A stretch of DNA of 13,206 bases from CAZSWR01 sp964610885 (lineage in GTDB: Bacteria; Bacteroidota; Ignavibacteria; Kapaibacteriales; UBA2268). Below are positions 1 to 7,243 of this stretch, in pieces; position 1 is the stretch's first letter; every line of letters starts with the position of its first letter. The DNA lies in NCBI GenBank assembly GCA_964610885.1, contig CAZSWR010000092.1, positions 1-13,206 on the forward strand, in the 5' to 3' direction. Under the pieces are notes generated by a model. The model was not told the origin of the DNA, did not search any database, and was given only the letters and a program-made list of their open reading frames with translations. The position numbers and the translations under genes were made by a program.

Positions 1-557
1 AACTGCCCTTCGCAAAAGACTCGATGAAAGGCATTATTTCCGAAGAAGCCTTCGATTTCCACCACGGCAAGCACCACGCTGCCTACGTCAACAATTTGAA
101 TAACTTGGTTGGCGGGACCGAATTCGAGGGGAAAGATTTAGTTGAAATAATCAAATCCGCGCAGGGCGGAATATTCAATAACGCAGCCCAGATCTGGAAC
201 CACACATTCTTCTGGAATTCGATTTCTCCGAATGGCGGCGGCCAGCCCAAGGGCGCTCTGCTCGAAGCCATCGAAAAGGATTTCGGCTCGTTCGACGAAT
301 TCAAAGCGAAATTCTCGAATGCTGCGGCCACTCTGTTTGGCTCCGGTTGGGCTTGGTTGGTGAAGAATGATGCCGGAACGCTCGAAATCGTCCAGGCGCC
401 GAACGCCGGCACACCGCTCACGATGAACAAGAAGCCCATCCTGACGCTCGACGTGTGGGAACACGCCTACTACATCGACTACCGGAACGCACGCCCGAAA
501 TTCATCGAAAAATTCTGGGAGATTGCTAACTGGGAACATGCTGCGAAACAATTCTAA
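1..557 (+). CDS. sodB: Superoxide dismutase, Fe type (5'-truncated by window edge)
   Basis: Converts superoxide to oxygen and hydrogen peroxide; a cytoplasmic antioxidant enzyme of the Fe/Mn SOD family. The frame is open from base 3 and begins LPFAKDSMKG, which matches the family N-terminus (E. coli SodB has LPYAKD after about six residues). The true start is therefore a few codons outside the window, and the internal ATG at 24 is not the start. Metal ligands are visible: His in FHHGKHHAAYV, His in AAQIWNHTFFW, and Asp and His in LDVWEHAYYIDYRNARP. The Gln in FNNAAQIWNH and the FGSGWAWLV block are as in iron SODs (established knowledge), so Fe or cambialistic use is more likely than strict Mn. 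The 184 visible residues plus the missing few give the usual length of about 190. It appears monocistronic here, since a terminator follows. Confidence 0.96.
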   Translation, partial: LPFAKDSMKGIISEEAFDFHHGKHHAAYVNNLNNLVGGTEFEGKDLVEIIKSAQGGIFNNAAQIWNHTFFWNSISPNGGGQPKGALLEAIEKDFGSFDEFKAKFSNAAATLFGSGWAWLVKNDAGTLEIVQAPNAGTPLTMNKKPILTLDVWEHAYYIDYRNARPKFIEKFWEIANWEHAAKQF

Positions 558-581
558 TGCTACTTTGGGATTCTGACAAAC

Positions 582-613
582 AAAAGGCCTGCTCATCGAT
601 TAGCGGGCTTTTT
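582..613 (+). terminator. Rho-independent terminator of sodB
   Basis: Left arm 582-593 pairs with right arm 602-612 over an 8-nt loop, with one bulged G. The arms include A-rich/U-rich outer pairs, and the right arm runs into five T residues. It lies 25 nt after the sodB stop codon. Confidence 0.8.
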
Positions 614-696
614 GTGTATTTGCGCAAATTGTTGACGACTTGCAAATAACTTATTTTCCTTTGTTACGTAATAATCAGTAGAAGCTCTTTGGAAAT

Positions 697-749
697 GAAA
701 AACCCCGCGGAACTTGCTCGAAGTGGTTTCGATGAAATTTGCAGGGTTT
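697..749 (-). terminator. Probable terminator of tRNA-Leu
   Basis: Read on the minus strand, AAACCCTGC (749-741) pairs over all nine positions (one G-T) with GCGGGGTTT (708-700) and runs into T residues. The intervening 32 nt is long for a simple terminator loop but may hold its own small stem. It begins 8 nt after the tRNA 3' end. Confidence 0.6.
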
Positions 750-756
750 ATTTGCG

Positions 757-842
757 TACTCGGAGTGGGAATCGAACCCACACGGGAAGTTAATCCCACA
801 GGATTTTAAGTCCTGTGCGTCTACCAATTCCGCCATCCGAGC
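757..842 (-). tRNA. tRNA-Leu, anticodon UAA
   Basis: 86 nt on the minus strand fold as a class II tRNA. The acceptor stem GCTCGGA/TCCGAGT pairs at seven positions, with a G-T first pair, followed by discriminator A. The D-arm is GGCGGAATTGGTAGACGC. The anticodon stem ACAGGA/TCCTGT encloses loop CTTAAAA with anticodon TAA, reading UUA leucine codons. A long variable arm follows, then T-arm GTGGG-TTCGAAT-CCCAC. The long variable arm and these D-loop bases are typical of leucine tRNAs. CCA is not encoded (the next bases are CGC), so it must be added after transcription. Confidence 0.96.
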
Positions 843-849
843 AGAAGAA

Positions 850-881
850 CAAAAATAGCTATATTTTGGAATAAATACAAA
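850..881 (-). promoter_or_regulatory. Promoter of tRNA-Leu, Bacteroidota type
   Basis: On the minus strand TTTG (881-878) is followed after 20 nt by TATTTTTG (857-850), an exact TAnnTTTG -7 box. The expected start of transcription falls a few bases before the tRNA 5' end at 842. Spacing is one more than the usual 19. Confidence 0.65.
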
Positions 882-937
882 AAGTATTTTTTTCTTGGCA
901 TATTAAACTTTTTTTCTTTTACTATATTCAAAATATT

Positions 938-1007
938 AGCGTATCTTTGATATAGTTGATGAGCGTATCTTTGATACAGTTGATGAGCGTATCTTTGATA
1001 CAGTTGA
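938..1007 (+). repeat. Three tandem 24-bp repeats with promoter-like boxes
   Basis: Units start at 938, 962 and 986, each beginning AGCGTATCTTTGATA; the third lacks its last two bases. Units 2 and 3 are identical over their shared length; unit 1 differs by one base. Each contains TATCTTTG (942-949, 966-973, 990-997), a perfect TAnnTTTG -7 box, inside the small palindrome GTATC-TTT-GATAC (imperfect in unit 1). The last unit ends about 50 nt before the lipoprotein start, so this is the likely promoter/operator zone. No well-spaced TTTG -33 box is seen upstream of unit 1; the TTTG of one unit is 16 nt before the next TATC. Confidence 0.85.
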
Positions 1008-1057
1008 ATTTGAAATATGAACATTAGTATAAGCCCCAATATGGAGGGTACTCAATT

Positions 1058-2368
1058 ATGAAAAAGAACTTGATTTTAGCAATCGCCGCATTGGCAGCCG
1101 TAGTCGGTTTTTCGTCGTGTTCCGGTGGCTATACCGAGCGCACAACTTATTATGGCTACTCTCGCCCGGACGTCGCCGTGGCCAAGAAAGCCAACGACAC
1201 AATCATCACTCGAAGGACGATCGCCATCGATACGCTCTACGATTCGCGTGTGGACGACCCTTCGTCTCCCGGGGCGGCAACCGTAACGACCACCACGAAA
1301 GAAGTGCTCGTTTACGAACCATCGATCTTCACGGAGTATTCGACGGATCATAGCTATTATTTCTACCAAAGGGATTACTACGACCCCGAGGTGCTCGTTT
1401 CGGTCAATACCGGCTACTATTCCGGTTTCTCGTACCACCCGACGGTTTGGGTTTCCATTGGCAACTCGTATCCGTGGTATAATCCATGGTTCTCGCCCTA
1501 TTATGACCCATGGTACAATCCGTGGTATCGCCCGTATTATGGCTATGCTGGCTATTGGGGATGGGGTTGGGATAATTATTACTATCATCCATACCACAAC
1601 AATTACCACCACAACTCCGGATTCTACACAGAGCATCCCATCCGCGACAATAGCTACTCACGGAACTACGCCCAAAACGCATCAGGCGTCAAACGAGTCC
1701 AAAGGCCCGGCACTCCGCCGGCTTCCAGCACAGGCGGCAGGGTAGCACCTCAGAATACAGGCTCTTCGCGAGCATCCAGAGTGGGCCAAGCCCCGAGTGG
1801 AGCTGCTCAATCTGTCGATAAGCCGGTGCGTTCCGCCCGCTCGTCTTCGATCACAAATGGAATCAAAAATGTGGGCACCGAAGTGAAACCTTCGCGAGAT
1901 GCGAAACCCGCTACCTCGATCGGTTCCACCCCGGGGAACACGCAGACCACCCGAGTGAGGAAACCAGCAACCGAAGCCGCCGGAACCCCCGCGACTCCTG
2001 CCGCAACAGACAAACCGATCAGAATTAAGAAGATTAATCCTGACAACCAATCCGGCGCAAGGGGCCAGAAAAACTCGGGCGTCAAGAGTCAGAAAAATGC
2101 CCGTGGCACCCGCCAGGCACAACCCTCGAGCGGCAATACTGAGCAAAAAAGAGAAAAAAATACAGACGTGAAACGCGAAGAACCACGTCAGCAAGAACAG
2201 CCCAAACGCGAAGAACAACCTCGCCAAGAGCGCCGTCAGGAATCCGAGCGCCCCGCGCCGAGAATGGAACGCTCTGCTCCTTCGTCCTCGCCAGCGCCTT
2301 CGTCGTCTCCTTCGCGCGGCAGCGGATCCGGCAACGGCAGTTCGAATGGCGGTTCGCGCAGAAGGTAA
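1058..2368 (+). CDS. Lipoprotein with aromatic Pro-Tyr/Trp repeats and a basic disordered tail
   Basis: Function unknown. The ATG is preceded by a strong ribosome-binding site GGAGGG (1043-1048, 9 nt spacing). Residues 1-21 are a lipoprotein signal peptide (MKKN, hydrophobic run, GFSSC), with Cys21 as the likely lipidated residue. Residues about 22-135 are rich in Tyr, Thr and Val. Residues 139-162 are six tandem tetrapeptides of form P-[WY]-[WYF]-x, followed by a Gly/Tyr/Trp/His-rich stretch to about 190. From about 205 to the end (436) the chain is low-complexity: Ser/Pro/Ala/Thr, then Lys/Arg/Glu/Gln, ending in Gly-Ser repeats and RRR. This layout suggests a membrane-anchored, surface- or periplasm-exposed adhesive or wall-binding protein, by inference only. 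I know of similar aromatic-rich lipoproteins in Bacteroidota without a defined role. No terminator is seen before the next gene 109 nt downstream. Confidence 0.9.
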   Translation: MKKNLILAIAALAAVVGFSSCSGGYTERTTYYGYSRPDVAVAKKANDTIITRRTIAIDTLYDSRVDDPSSPGAATVTTTTKEVLVYEPSIFTEYSTDHSYYFYQRDYYDPEVLVSVNTGYYSGFSYHPTVWVSIGNSYPWYNPWFSPYYDPWYNPWYRPYYGYAGYWGWGWDNYYYHPYHNNYHHNSGFYTEHPIRDNSYSRNYAQNASGVKRVQRPGTPPASSTGGRVAPQNTGSSRASRVGQAPSGAAQSVDKPVRSARSSSITNGIKNVGTEVKPSRDAKPATSIGSTPGNTQTTRVRKPATEAAGTPATPAATDKPIRIKKINPDNQSGARGQKNSGVKSQKNARGTRQAQPSSGNTEQKREKNTDVKREEPRQQEQPKREEQPRQERRQESERPAPRMERSAPSSSPAPSSSPSRGSGSGNGSSNGGSRRR

Positions 2369-2392
2369 ATTCGATTCTGCGAAACTAATGTG

Positions 2393-2423
2393 TTTGTAGG
2401 TTTTAAAAAGAATAATAGCTTCA
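2393..2423 (+). promoter_or_regulatory. Possible promoter of the FadL-like gene
   Basis: TTTG (2393-2396) is followed after exactly 19 nt by TAGCTTCA (2416-2423), a partial match to TAnnTTTG. It lies in the 109-nt gap after the lipoprotein gene. Read-through from upstream is equally possible. Confidence 0.35.
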
Positions 2424-2477
2424 AAGATAAGTTGTCTGTTTGGTTTGTCCGAACAGTATTGATAGGAGTATGAAAAA

Positions 2478-3914
2478 ATGAGAAGTATTAAAAAACTGAT
2501 TGCCGGTTCGATTGTGGCCGTTTCTTGTGTCTCGTCGGCGATTGCTCAGACCACAGACGATGCGCTCCGGTTCATGGAGCCAAACGTTGCCACATCGGCT
2601 CGTTCGTCTGCATTCGGAACGTCTTTCTATGGGCTGTTGGACGAATCAAGCGCGATGCTCTACAATCCGGCCGGACTGACTTTGGTGCGGTTCAATGAGT
2701 TCTCCATTGGCCTATCGACCGAAAGCAGCAATACCACGGCAGACTTTTTTGGAAATTCACGGAAAAGCACTCTCGGGGACGACAACCTGACCCACGCGAC
2801 TTTCCTCTCGTCGTTCAAAATTAACAATAGAAACGCCGCATTTGCCCTTGGGTACAACTTGGAAAGCAATTTCAACGATTTCACTCGCTACAGCGCGGTC
2901 AATCCGAATTCGTCCTACGTCAAGTATCAAACCATGCGCGGGCCTTTCGATATTCCCGTCGATAATTTCGGGTACTACCTTTGGCTGACGGACACACTCA
3001 ATTTCTATACTCCTCTGGCGAAGGGCATGAACCAAGAGGCGAAAGTAACCGAATCGGGCGGGATTCACTCGTTCACCGGGGCTTTCGCGATGGACGTCAG
3101 CAATAATCTTTCGATCGGATTCGGGATGTCCGGCAAATGGGGCACATACAAATATGTCCGCCAATACGTCGAGGCAGACATAAATCACCTTTACGAAGTT
3201 CAAATGCCAGACTATTCGAATGTGGATTTCGATTCCGTTATTGCTACGGAAAAGAATACTCAAGACCTGAGCGGCATCACCGGCAACGTCGGCATCATGT
3301 ACCACGAAGGTAACAATTTCCGTATGTCCCTTGGCATTAAATTCCCAACTTTCTATTCGATCGACGCAACTGACGAAATAGAGGCTATTTCAGTTTTCGA
3401 TGACCATACTATGGTTTTCGATCCGCCATACAAATACACCAGAAAGAACTCCTACAAGCTGAGCACTCCTTTTGTGTATTCGATCGGTGCTTCCTATTCG
3501 TTCAAAGGAGCCACGATCACGGGCGGCATGGAATTCACAGATGCATCGCAAAACGAGTTCTCCGACCTTTCGACCGAACAAGAGAAAGTAAATACAATTA
3601 TTTCAGAAAACTTCACCCGCAAACTCGCATGGGGCATCGGTGCGCAATACGACATACCACTGGTTCCGGTCTCCATATTCGGCAGCTATAGCCAAACGGA
3701 CGTGCCGATGAACGATGCCTATTACGCAACGAATACCAAGACCTATGCATTCGGCGCTGGATACGATTTCTCTGACGGTTTCCGGCTGAGCGCAGCATAC
3801 AGGCTAACGAAATACGATATGAACAAGACAAATTATGGCAGCGAAATCTTCAAAGCACAGCGCGAGATTTCCAATTTCCAAATCCAGCTAAGCTACCGAT
3901 TCGAACCTAAATAG
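2478..3914 (+). CDS. FadL/OmpP1-family outer-membrane beta-barrel protein
   Basis: Predicted outer-membrane channel for hydrophobic molecules or a related barrel (family inference). The ATG at 2478 follows GGAG (2465-2468). Residues 1-23 form a signal peptide ending AIA before QTTDD. The mature N-terminus has the family's hallmark segment SSAMLYNPAGLTL (about residues 57-69), then alternating polar and hydrophobic strands throughout, such as NAAFALGYNL, LSIGFGMSGKWG and FRLSAAYRLTKYDM. The C-terminus FQIQLSYRFEPK carries an outer-membrane beta-signal-like last strand with an aromatic near the end. 478 residues fits FadL-like proteins. It may be co-transcribed with the upstream lipoprotein gene. 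The substrate is unknown, and assignment to FadL rather than the related PorV-like barrels rests on the N-terminal motif and length. Confidence 0.85.
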   Translation: MRSIKKLIAGSIVAVSCVSSAIAQTTDDALRFMEPNVATSARSSAFGTSFYGLLDESSAMLYNPAGLTLVRFNEFSIGLSTESSNTTADFFGNSRKSTLGDDNLTHATFLSSFKINNRNAAFALGYNLESNFNDFTRYSAVNPNSSYVKYQTMRGPFDIPVDNFGYYLWLTDTLNFYTPLAKGMNQEAKVTESGGIHSFTGAFAMDVSNNLSIGFGMSGKWGTYKYVRQYVEADINHLYEVQMPDYSNVDFDSVIATEKNTQDLSGITGNVGIMYHEGNNFRMSLGIKFPTFYSIDATDEIEAISVFDDHTMVFDPPYKYTRKNSYKLSTPFVYSIGASYSFKGATITGGMEFTDASQNEFSDLSTEQEKVNTIISENFTRKLAWGIGAQYDIPLVPVSIFGSYSQTDVPMNDAYYATNTKTYAFGAGYDFSDGFRLSAAYRLTKYDMNKTNYGSEIFKAQREISNFQIQLSYRFEPK

Positions 3915-3936
3915 TCCGGCGCGGAGCGTAGGATGA

Positions 3937-4731
3937 TTATTCAATTTTGAGAATGCCTTCATCGGCATTCTCAATTTTTTTGAATGAACGGAACTCGAAT
4001 CGCATATTGTCAACCACTCTTTTAGATTTGATATACATCGGATACCCGACAAGCCACACTTCTTCCGGCCACGCTACCGAATCATACTTATAAGTAATAG
4101 TAACGCAATCCTTACTAAAAGGGAAACTGATCTTAGCTGCCATCAGATCTTTCTTCTGGATATTAAAGTATAGTGTTGTTCTGCGCAAATCACTTTGCCG
4201 GAAGGTAATGGAGCGGCATTTGATTCCGTCAATTGTGGTATCGCCCCCGTCAATTACTGTATAGTTGCGGTGATTAGCTAACAAATCCTTCGGTCCGCGG
4301 ACGTCCATGAATTCGACGATCCTTTTCAGTTCGATAGTCAGAAGTGAATCCTCATTATGGCCTTTGCGTTTTCCGTTTGTTTGAATGCTATTCCCTGAAA
4401 TGACGACTGAGGTTCGTTTGGAATTCCTTGCTACTATATCAATGCGATACTTATCCGGCGCCAGGTATCGCAGCGAGCATTCCAAGTCCGGTGGAGGTAG
4501 AATGGATAATTCATTATCGAAATTGGCAACTCTGTCTTCAGGATTTGTTATGTTGACATATCCTACATTGTCAATGAATGCTGAAAAAGCCAGCCTGTAA
4601 GGTATGTGCTCGAAGCTTTGGTATGTTTGAAGCCTCTTGGTGGCCTGTTCGATGATTTCATCGGTGGTTTCGGCAGACAAAACAGTGAGGTTGCAGATGC
4701 AACACGCGATTACGATCAGAAATTGTTTCAA
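3937..4731 (-). CDS. Exported protein of unknown function, possibly LolA-like fold
   Basis: 264 residues. The start is TTG at 4731: GGAG sits 5 nt upstream on the minus strand and no in-frame ATG precedes it. Residues 1-20 form a signal peptide (MKQFLIVIA..., LSA before ETTD), so the mature protein is periplasmic or outer-membrane associated. The mature part alternates short beta-strand-like segments (PDKYRIDIVARN, TSVVISGNSIQTNG, KCRSITFRQSDLRRTTLYFNI, CVTITYKYDS). That pattern, including dictated pairs such as 'DGIKC..ITF', recalls LolA/LppX-like lipoprotein-carrier folds, but I cannot confirm this by eye. No catalytic motif is recognised. The gene converges on the FadL-like gene with a 22-nt gap. 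Its last codons double as the neighbour's terminator hairpin. Confidence 0.75.
   Translation of the reverse strand: MKQFLIVIACCICNLTVLSAETTDEIIEQATKRLQTYQSFEHIPYRLAFSAFIDNVGYVNITNPEDRVANFDNELSILPPPDLECSLRYLAPDKYRIDIVARNSKRTSVVISGNSIQTNGKRKGHNEDSLLTIELKRIVEFMDVRGPKDLLANHRNYTVIDGGDTTIDGIKCRSITFRQSDLRRTTLYFNIQKKDLMAAKISFPFSKDCVTITYKYDSVAWPEEVWLVGYPMYIKSKRVVDNMRFEFRSFKKIENADEGILKIE
3947..3981 (+). terminator. Terminator of the FadL-like gene, inside the convergent CDS
   Basis: Perfect 11-bp stem TTGAGAATGCC (3947-3957) / GGCATTCTCAA (3964-3974), loop TTCATC, then seven T residues (3975-3981). It acts for the plus strand. On the minus strand the same bases encode the last residues of the convergent gene, and no U-tract follows there. 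Confidence 0.85.
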
Positions 4732-4850
4732 ATTTGCTCCATGGTTGATGTTGATTGGTTTATCCCAAATAGTTCGTTAGAAAAACCCTCAACCCTCAAA
4801 TCCCTTTCTCCCAAAGGGCGAATGTGACTTCCATAAAAACTTTTCTTACT

Positions 4851-4873
4851 CCCTTCTCCCGTCGGGAGAAGGG
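4851..4873. repeat. Palindromic repeat, CCCTTCTCCC type
   Basis: Perfect 10-bp inverted repeat CCCTTCTCCC / GGGAGAAGGG with a 3-nt loop, followed by CTGGGGATGAGGG. This 'GGGAGAAGGGCTGGGGATGAGGG-like' tail belongs to a palindrome family I recognise as scattered in intergenic DNA of many bacteria; its function is unknown. Confidence 0.75.
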
Positions 4874-4956
4874 CTGGGGATGAGGGTATAGTATGTATTT
4901 CATATTTTTAATGAATAATCCAGGTTTATTGTTCCTGCACAATTATTATCATCCAT

Positions 4957-4976
4957 CCCACGGGTTAACCCGTGGG
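4957..4976. repeat. 20-bp perfect palindrome
   Basis: CCCACGGGTTAACCCGTGGG reads the same on both strands. It resembles known intergenic repeat families built on CCCACGGGTT. No T-tract follows, so it is not an obvious terminator. Confidence 0.8.
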
Positions 4977-5037
4977 TTCGATCCAAGCCTTATCTTCAAT
5001 ATTATCATTGATTTAGCACAAACCGTTCTTTAGCCCC

Positions 5038-5082
5038 CTTAGAAAAAGGGGGTTGGGGGATTTGTCGATATTTCAATGAGTT
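5038..5082 (-). repeat. 45-bp dispersed repeat, copy 1
   Basis: Identical over all 45 bases, in reverse complement, to 13129-13173. It begins inside a hairpin CCCCCTT (5034-5040) / AAGGGGG (5046-5052) and continues with GTTGGGGGATTTGTCGATA. The second copy lacks the intact hairpin arm. Confidence 0.9.
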
Positions 5083-5160
5083 ACCACGATTTATGTAATA
5101 GGTTAAAACACATTGTTGCAAGTTTGTTTTGTTTCAAATTGTTCAGCCTCGTCAATCATC

Positions 5161-5910
5161 TCAAGCAGTGGCGTGTTTCTTCTGCGCCATTTTTGCAACT
5201 AAGATGCTGATTTCGTAGAGAATGAACAGCGGAGCGGCGAAAATCAATTGGCTGATCGGGTCGGGCGTGGGCGTCAGGACTGCTGCGATTATCAGTATGA
5301 CTACAATCGAGTGCCTGCGGTACTTGCGCATGAATCCGGCCGTGAGCAGCCCGTAACGCGCCAGTATGTACGCCAACATGGGCATTTCGAACACGAGGCC
5401 CGAAGCGAGAAGCATCGTCGTTATGAAGCTGAAATACTCGTTGATATCGATTTGGTTCTTGATCATCTCGGTGCCGAAACTCGCGGCAAACGCCAACATG
5501 GACGGAATCATCACGAAATACGAGAAAGCAACGCCCGTGAGGAAACAAAGGCTCGTGAAAACAGTGATAAGCCCAGCCCAACGCCGTTCGTTTTCGTATA
5601 GGCCGGGAGCTATGAATTTCCATAGTTGATACAGACTGTACGGAATTGAAATGATTATTCCGGCAATCAGGACAATTTTGAAGTAAAGGAAAGGCTGGCC
5701 GAATGGTTTCAAGTTCTGGAGAACGATTCCGGATTCGCTTGCCGGCCCGAGCAGTATCGTGTTCATAATATCATCGATGAAATACCCCGCCACGCAGCAG
5801 CCCACAACTATACCGAGCACGGCATAGATGATCCTTTTCCGCAATTCCTCCAGATGCCCGAAGAATCCCATTTCTTCGTTGTCTTGCGCCTGTTTTTTCT
5901 TTCCGAACAA
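5161..5910 (-). CDS. tatC: Sec-independent (Tat) protein translocase subunit TatC
   Basis: Inner-membrane receptor of the twin-arginine translocase that binds RR signal peptides. 249 residues, normal length, with six hydrophobic segments. Family motifs are in order: HLEELRKR (19-26), KPFGQPFLYFKI (68-79), FIAPGLYENERR (99-110) and LTPTPDPISQL (212-222), then PLFILYEIS. Glu22 and Glu106 occupy the conserved signal-peptide-binding positions. It is the second gene of a minus-strand pair, 8 nt after hutI, so probably co-transcribed. The start is uncertain: TTG at 5910 has AAAGG only 1 nt away, while ATG at residue 14 (5871) would leave just five residues before HLEELR. No tatA/tatB is in the window. 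Confidence 0.95.
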   Translation of the reverse strand: MFGKKKQAQDNEEMGFFGHLEELRKRIIYAVLGIVVGCCVAGYFIDDIMNTILLGPASESGIVLQNLKPFGQPFLYFKIVLIAGIIISIPYSLYQLWKFIAPGLYENERRWAGLITVFTSLCFLTGVAFSYFVMIPSMLAFAASFGTEMIKNQIDINEYFSFITTMLLASGLVFEMPMLAYILARYGLLTAGFMRKYRRHSIVVILIIAAVLTPTPDPISQLIFAAPLFILYEISILVAKMAQKKHATA

Positions 5911-5918
5911 ACCTTTGC

Positions 5919-7178
5919 CTATGAATTTTTATGAATCAATTTGCCTTGGCGCCATGCCTGGCCCACGTGGTTAATGCCGAAGTGGTAGAACAAATCGGAG
6001 TACGACTCGGCATTGCAAATCAGGAAATCGGCCGATTTGCCGCGCTCCAGGCTGCCGACTGATTTGTTGCGCCCGAGTGCTGCGGCGCCGTTGATCGTGG
6101 CGGCCGAGATTGCTTCCTCGCAGTTCATGCCCATATTCGTTACCGCGAGCGACAGTACGAACTGCATGTTTTCCGTGAAGCACGAACCGGGATTGCAATC
6201 CGTGGCGAGCGCTACGGCCATTCCCTTATCGATAATTTTCCGGGCGGGGGCGTAAGGCATACGAATGTTGTACGCCGTGGCCGGAAGCAGCGTGGCGATG
6301 GTGCCGGATTGTTTCATTTTCTCGAGGCTCTCGTCCGAAACGAAAAGCAGATGGTCGGCCGAGATTGCGCCCAATTCGGCTGCTTTGCCGGCTGCCGAAA
6401 CGTCGGCCAGTTCGTCGCAGTGCATTTTGACTTTCAGCCCATGTTTCTGTGCAGTCTTCATGATTTTATCGGCTTGGTCGAGTGTGTAGTAACCGCGATC
6501 CACGAAAGCATCGCAGAACTCAGCCAGGCCTCGATCGGCCACTTCGGGGATCATTTCGTTGCAGATCAAATCGACGTAGCCCTCGCGGTTGTCTTTGTAT
6601 TCCGGCGGGAAATCGTGTGCGCCGAGGAACGTGGCCACAACGTCGATGGGCAGTATGCGTTTCAGTTCGCGAATGGCTTGCAATTGCCGCAATTCGGTTT
6701 CGGTGGTGAATCCGTATCCGCTTTTCACTTCGATGGTCGTCGTGCCGAGCGAAATGGCCGACTGGGCCAGCTTCATCCCGCGTTCGACCAATTCGTCGAA
6801 GCTGGCGACGCGGGTCGCGTTCATCGTCCGTTGGATGCCACCTCCCTCTCGGGCAATCTCTTCGTAGGTGGCGCCGCGGAGCCTTTTGGCAAATTCGTCC
6901 GATCGGCTGCCCGAAAATACGATATGCGTGTGCGAATCGACGAATCCGGGAAGCACCGTCTTGCCGTCTGCCGATATGATTTCATCCACTTTCAAGTTGT
7001 TTTCTTTGACGTATGCTTGCACTTCCTGAGTGCTGCCGGTGGCGATAATGCTTTCGTTGAAAAGAATTGCGCCGTTCGGCACTTCGCCGATTTCGCGCAT
7101 TTCGCTGCCGGTTTTAATGTTCTTACCCTTGGTATCGACTGTTACCAAAGATGCGATATTCTGAATTAGAGTAACCAT
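5919..7178 (-). CDS. hutI: Imidazolonepropionase
   Basis: Third step of histidine degradation: hydrolyses 4-imidazolone-5-propanoate to N-formimino-L-glutamate in the cytoplasm. 419 residues, full length for this amidohydrolase. Metal and active-site motifs are visible: H83 and H85 in DSHTHIVF; FAKRLRGATYEEIAREGGGI (96-115); EVKSGYG (150-156); FLGAHDFPPEY (184-194); H253 and E256 in KMHCDEL; H276 in SADHLL; D327 in ATDCNPGS. The ATG at 7178 has no clear Shine-Dalgarno sequence. It is the first gene of a probable operon with tatC. No hutH, hutU or hutG is present here, so the rest of the pathway must lie elsewhere if it exists. A promoter candidate and a palindrome lie about 70-100 nt upstream. 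Confidence 0.97.
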   Translation of the reverse strand: MVTLIQNIASLVTVDTKGKNIKTGSEMREIGEVPNGAILFNESIIATGSTQEVQAYVKENNLKVDEIISADGKTVLPGFVDSHTHIVFSGSRSDEFAKRLRGATYEEIAREGGGIQRTMNATRVASFDELVERGMKLAQSAISLGTTTIEVKSGYGFTTETELRQLQAIRELKRILPIDVVATFLGAHDFPPEYKDNREGYVDLICNEMIPEVADRGLAEFCDAFVDRGYYTLDQADKIMKTAQKHGLKVKMHCDELADVSAAGKAAELGAISADHLLFVSDESLEKMKQSGTIATLLPATAYNIRMPYAPARKIIDKGMAVALATDCNPGSCFTENMQFVLSLAVTNMGMNCEEAISAATINGAAALGRNKSVGSLERGKSADFLICNAESYSDLFYHFGINHVGQAWRQGKLIHKNS

Positions 7179-7243
7179 ATAGAAGTATTAATTTATTCAA
7201 CATTTCAGTTTATGTCGGGCAAAACGTTTAATTTTGCTCTTGG

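Larger units (their letters stand above)
4732..5160. other. Gene-free stretch with dispersed palindromic repeats
   Basis: Holds no credible gene on either strand. It contains at least three palindromic repeats, annotated separately (4851-4873, 4957-4976, 5034-5082), and at about 4801-4818 a degenerate piece resembling the first of them (CCCTTT...AAAGGG). No clear terminator for the tatC operon was found. Confidence 0.7.

Noticed and set aside
821..1039. Minus-strand ORF with an eight-residue repeat (LYQRYAHQ)
   Set aside because: The peptide repeat is only the 24-bp DNA repeat translated; the frame runs into tRNA-Leu and has no ribosome site.
6309..7169. 286-residue plus-strand ORF opposite hutI
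   Set aside because: It lies wholly antisense to a clear, full-length imidazolonepropionase and has no recognisable motifs; a shadow of GC-rich codon use.
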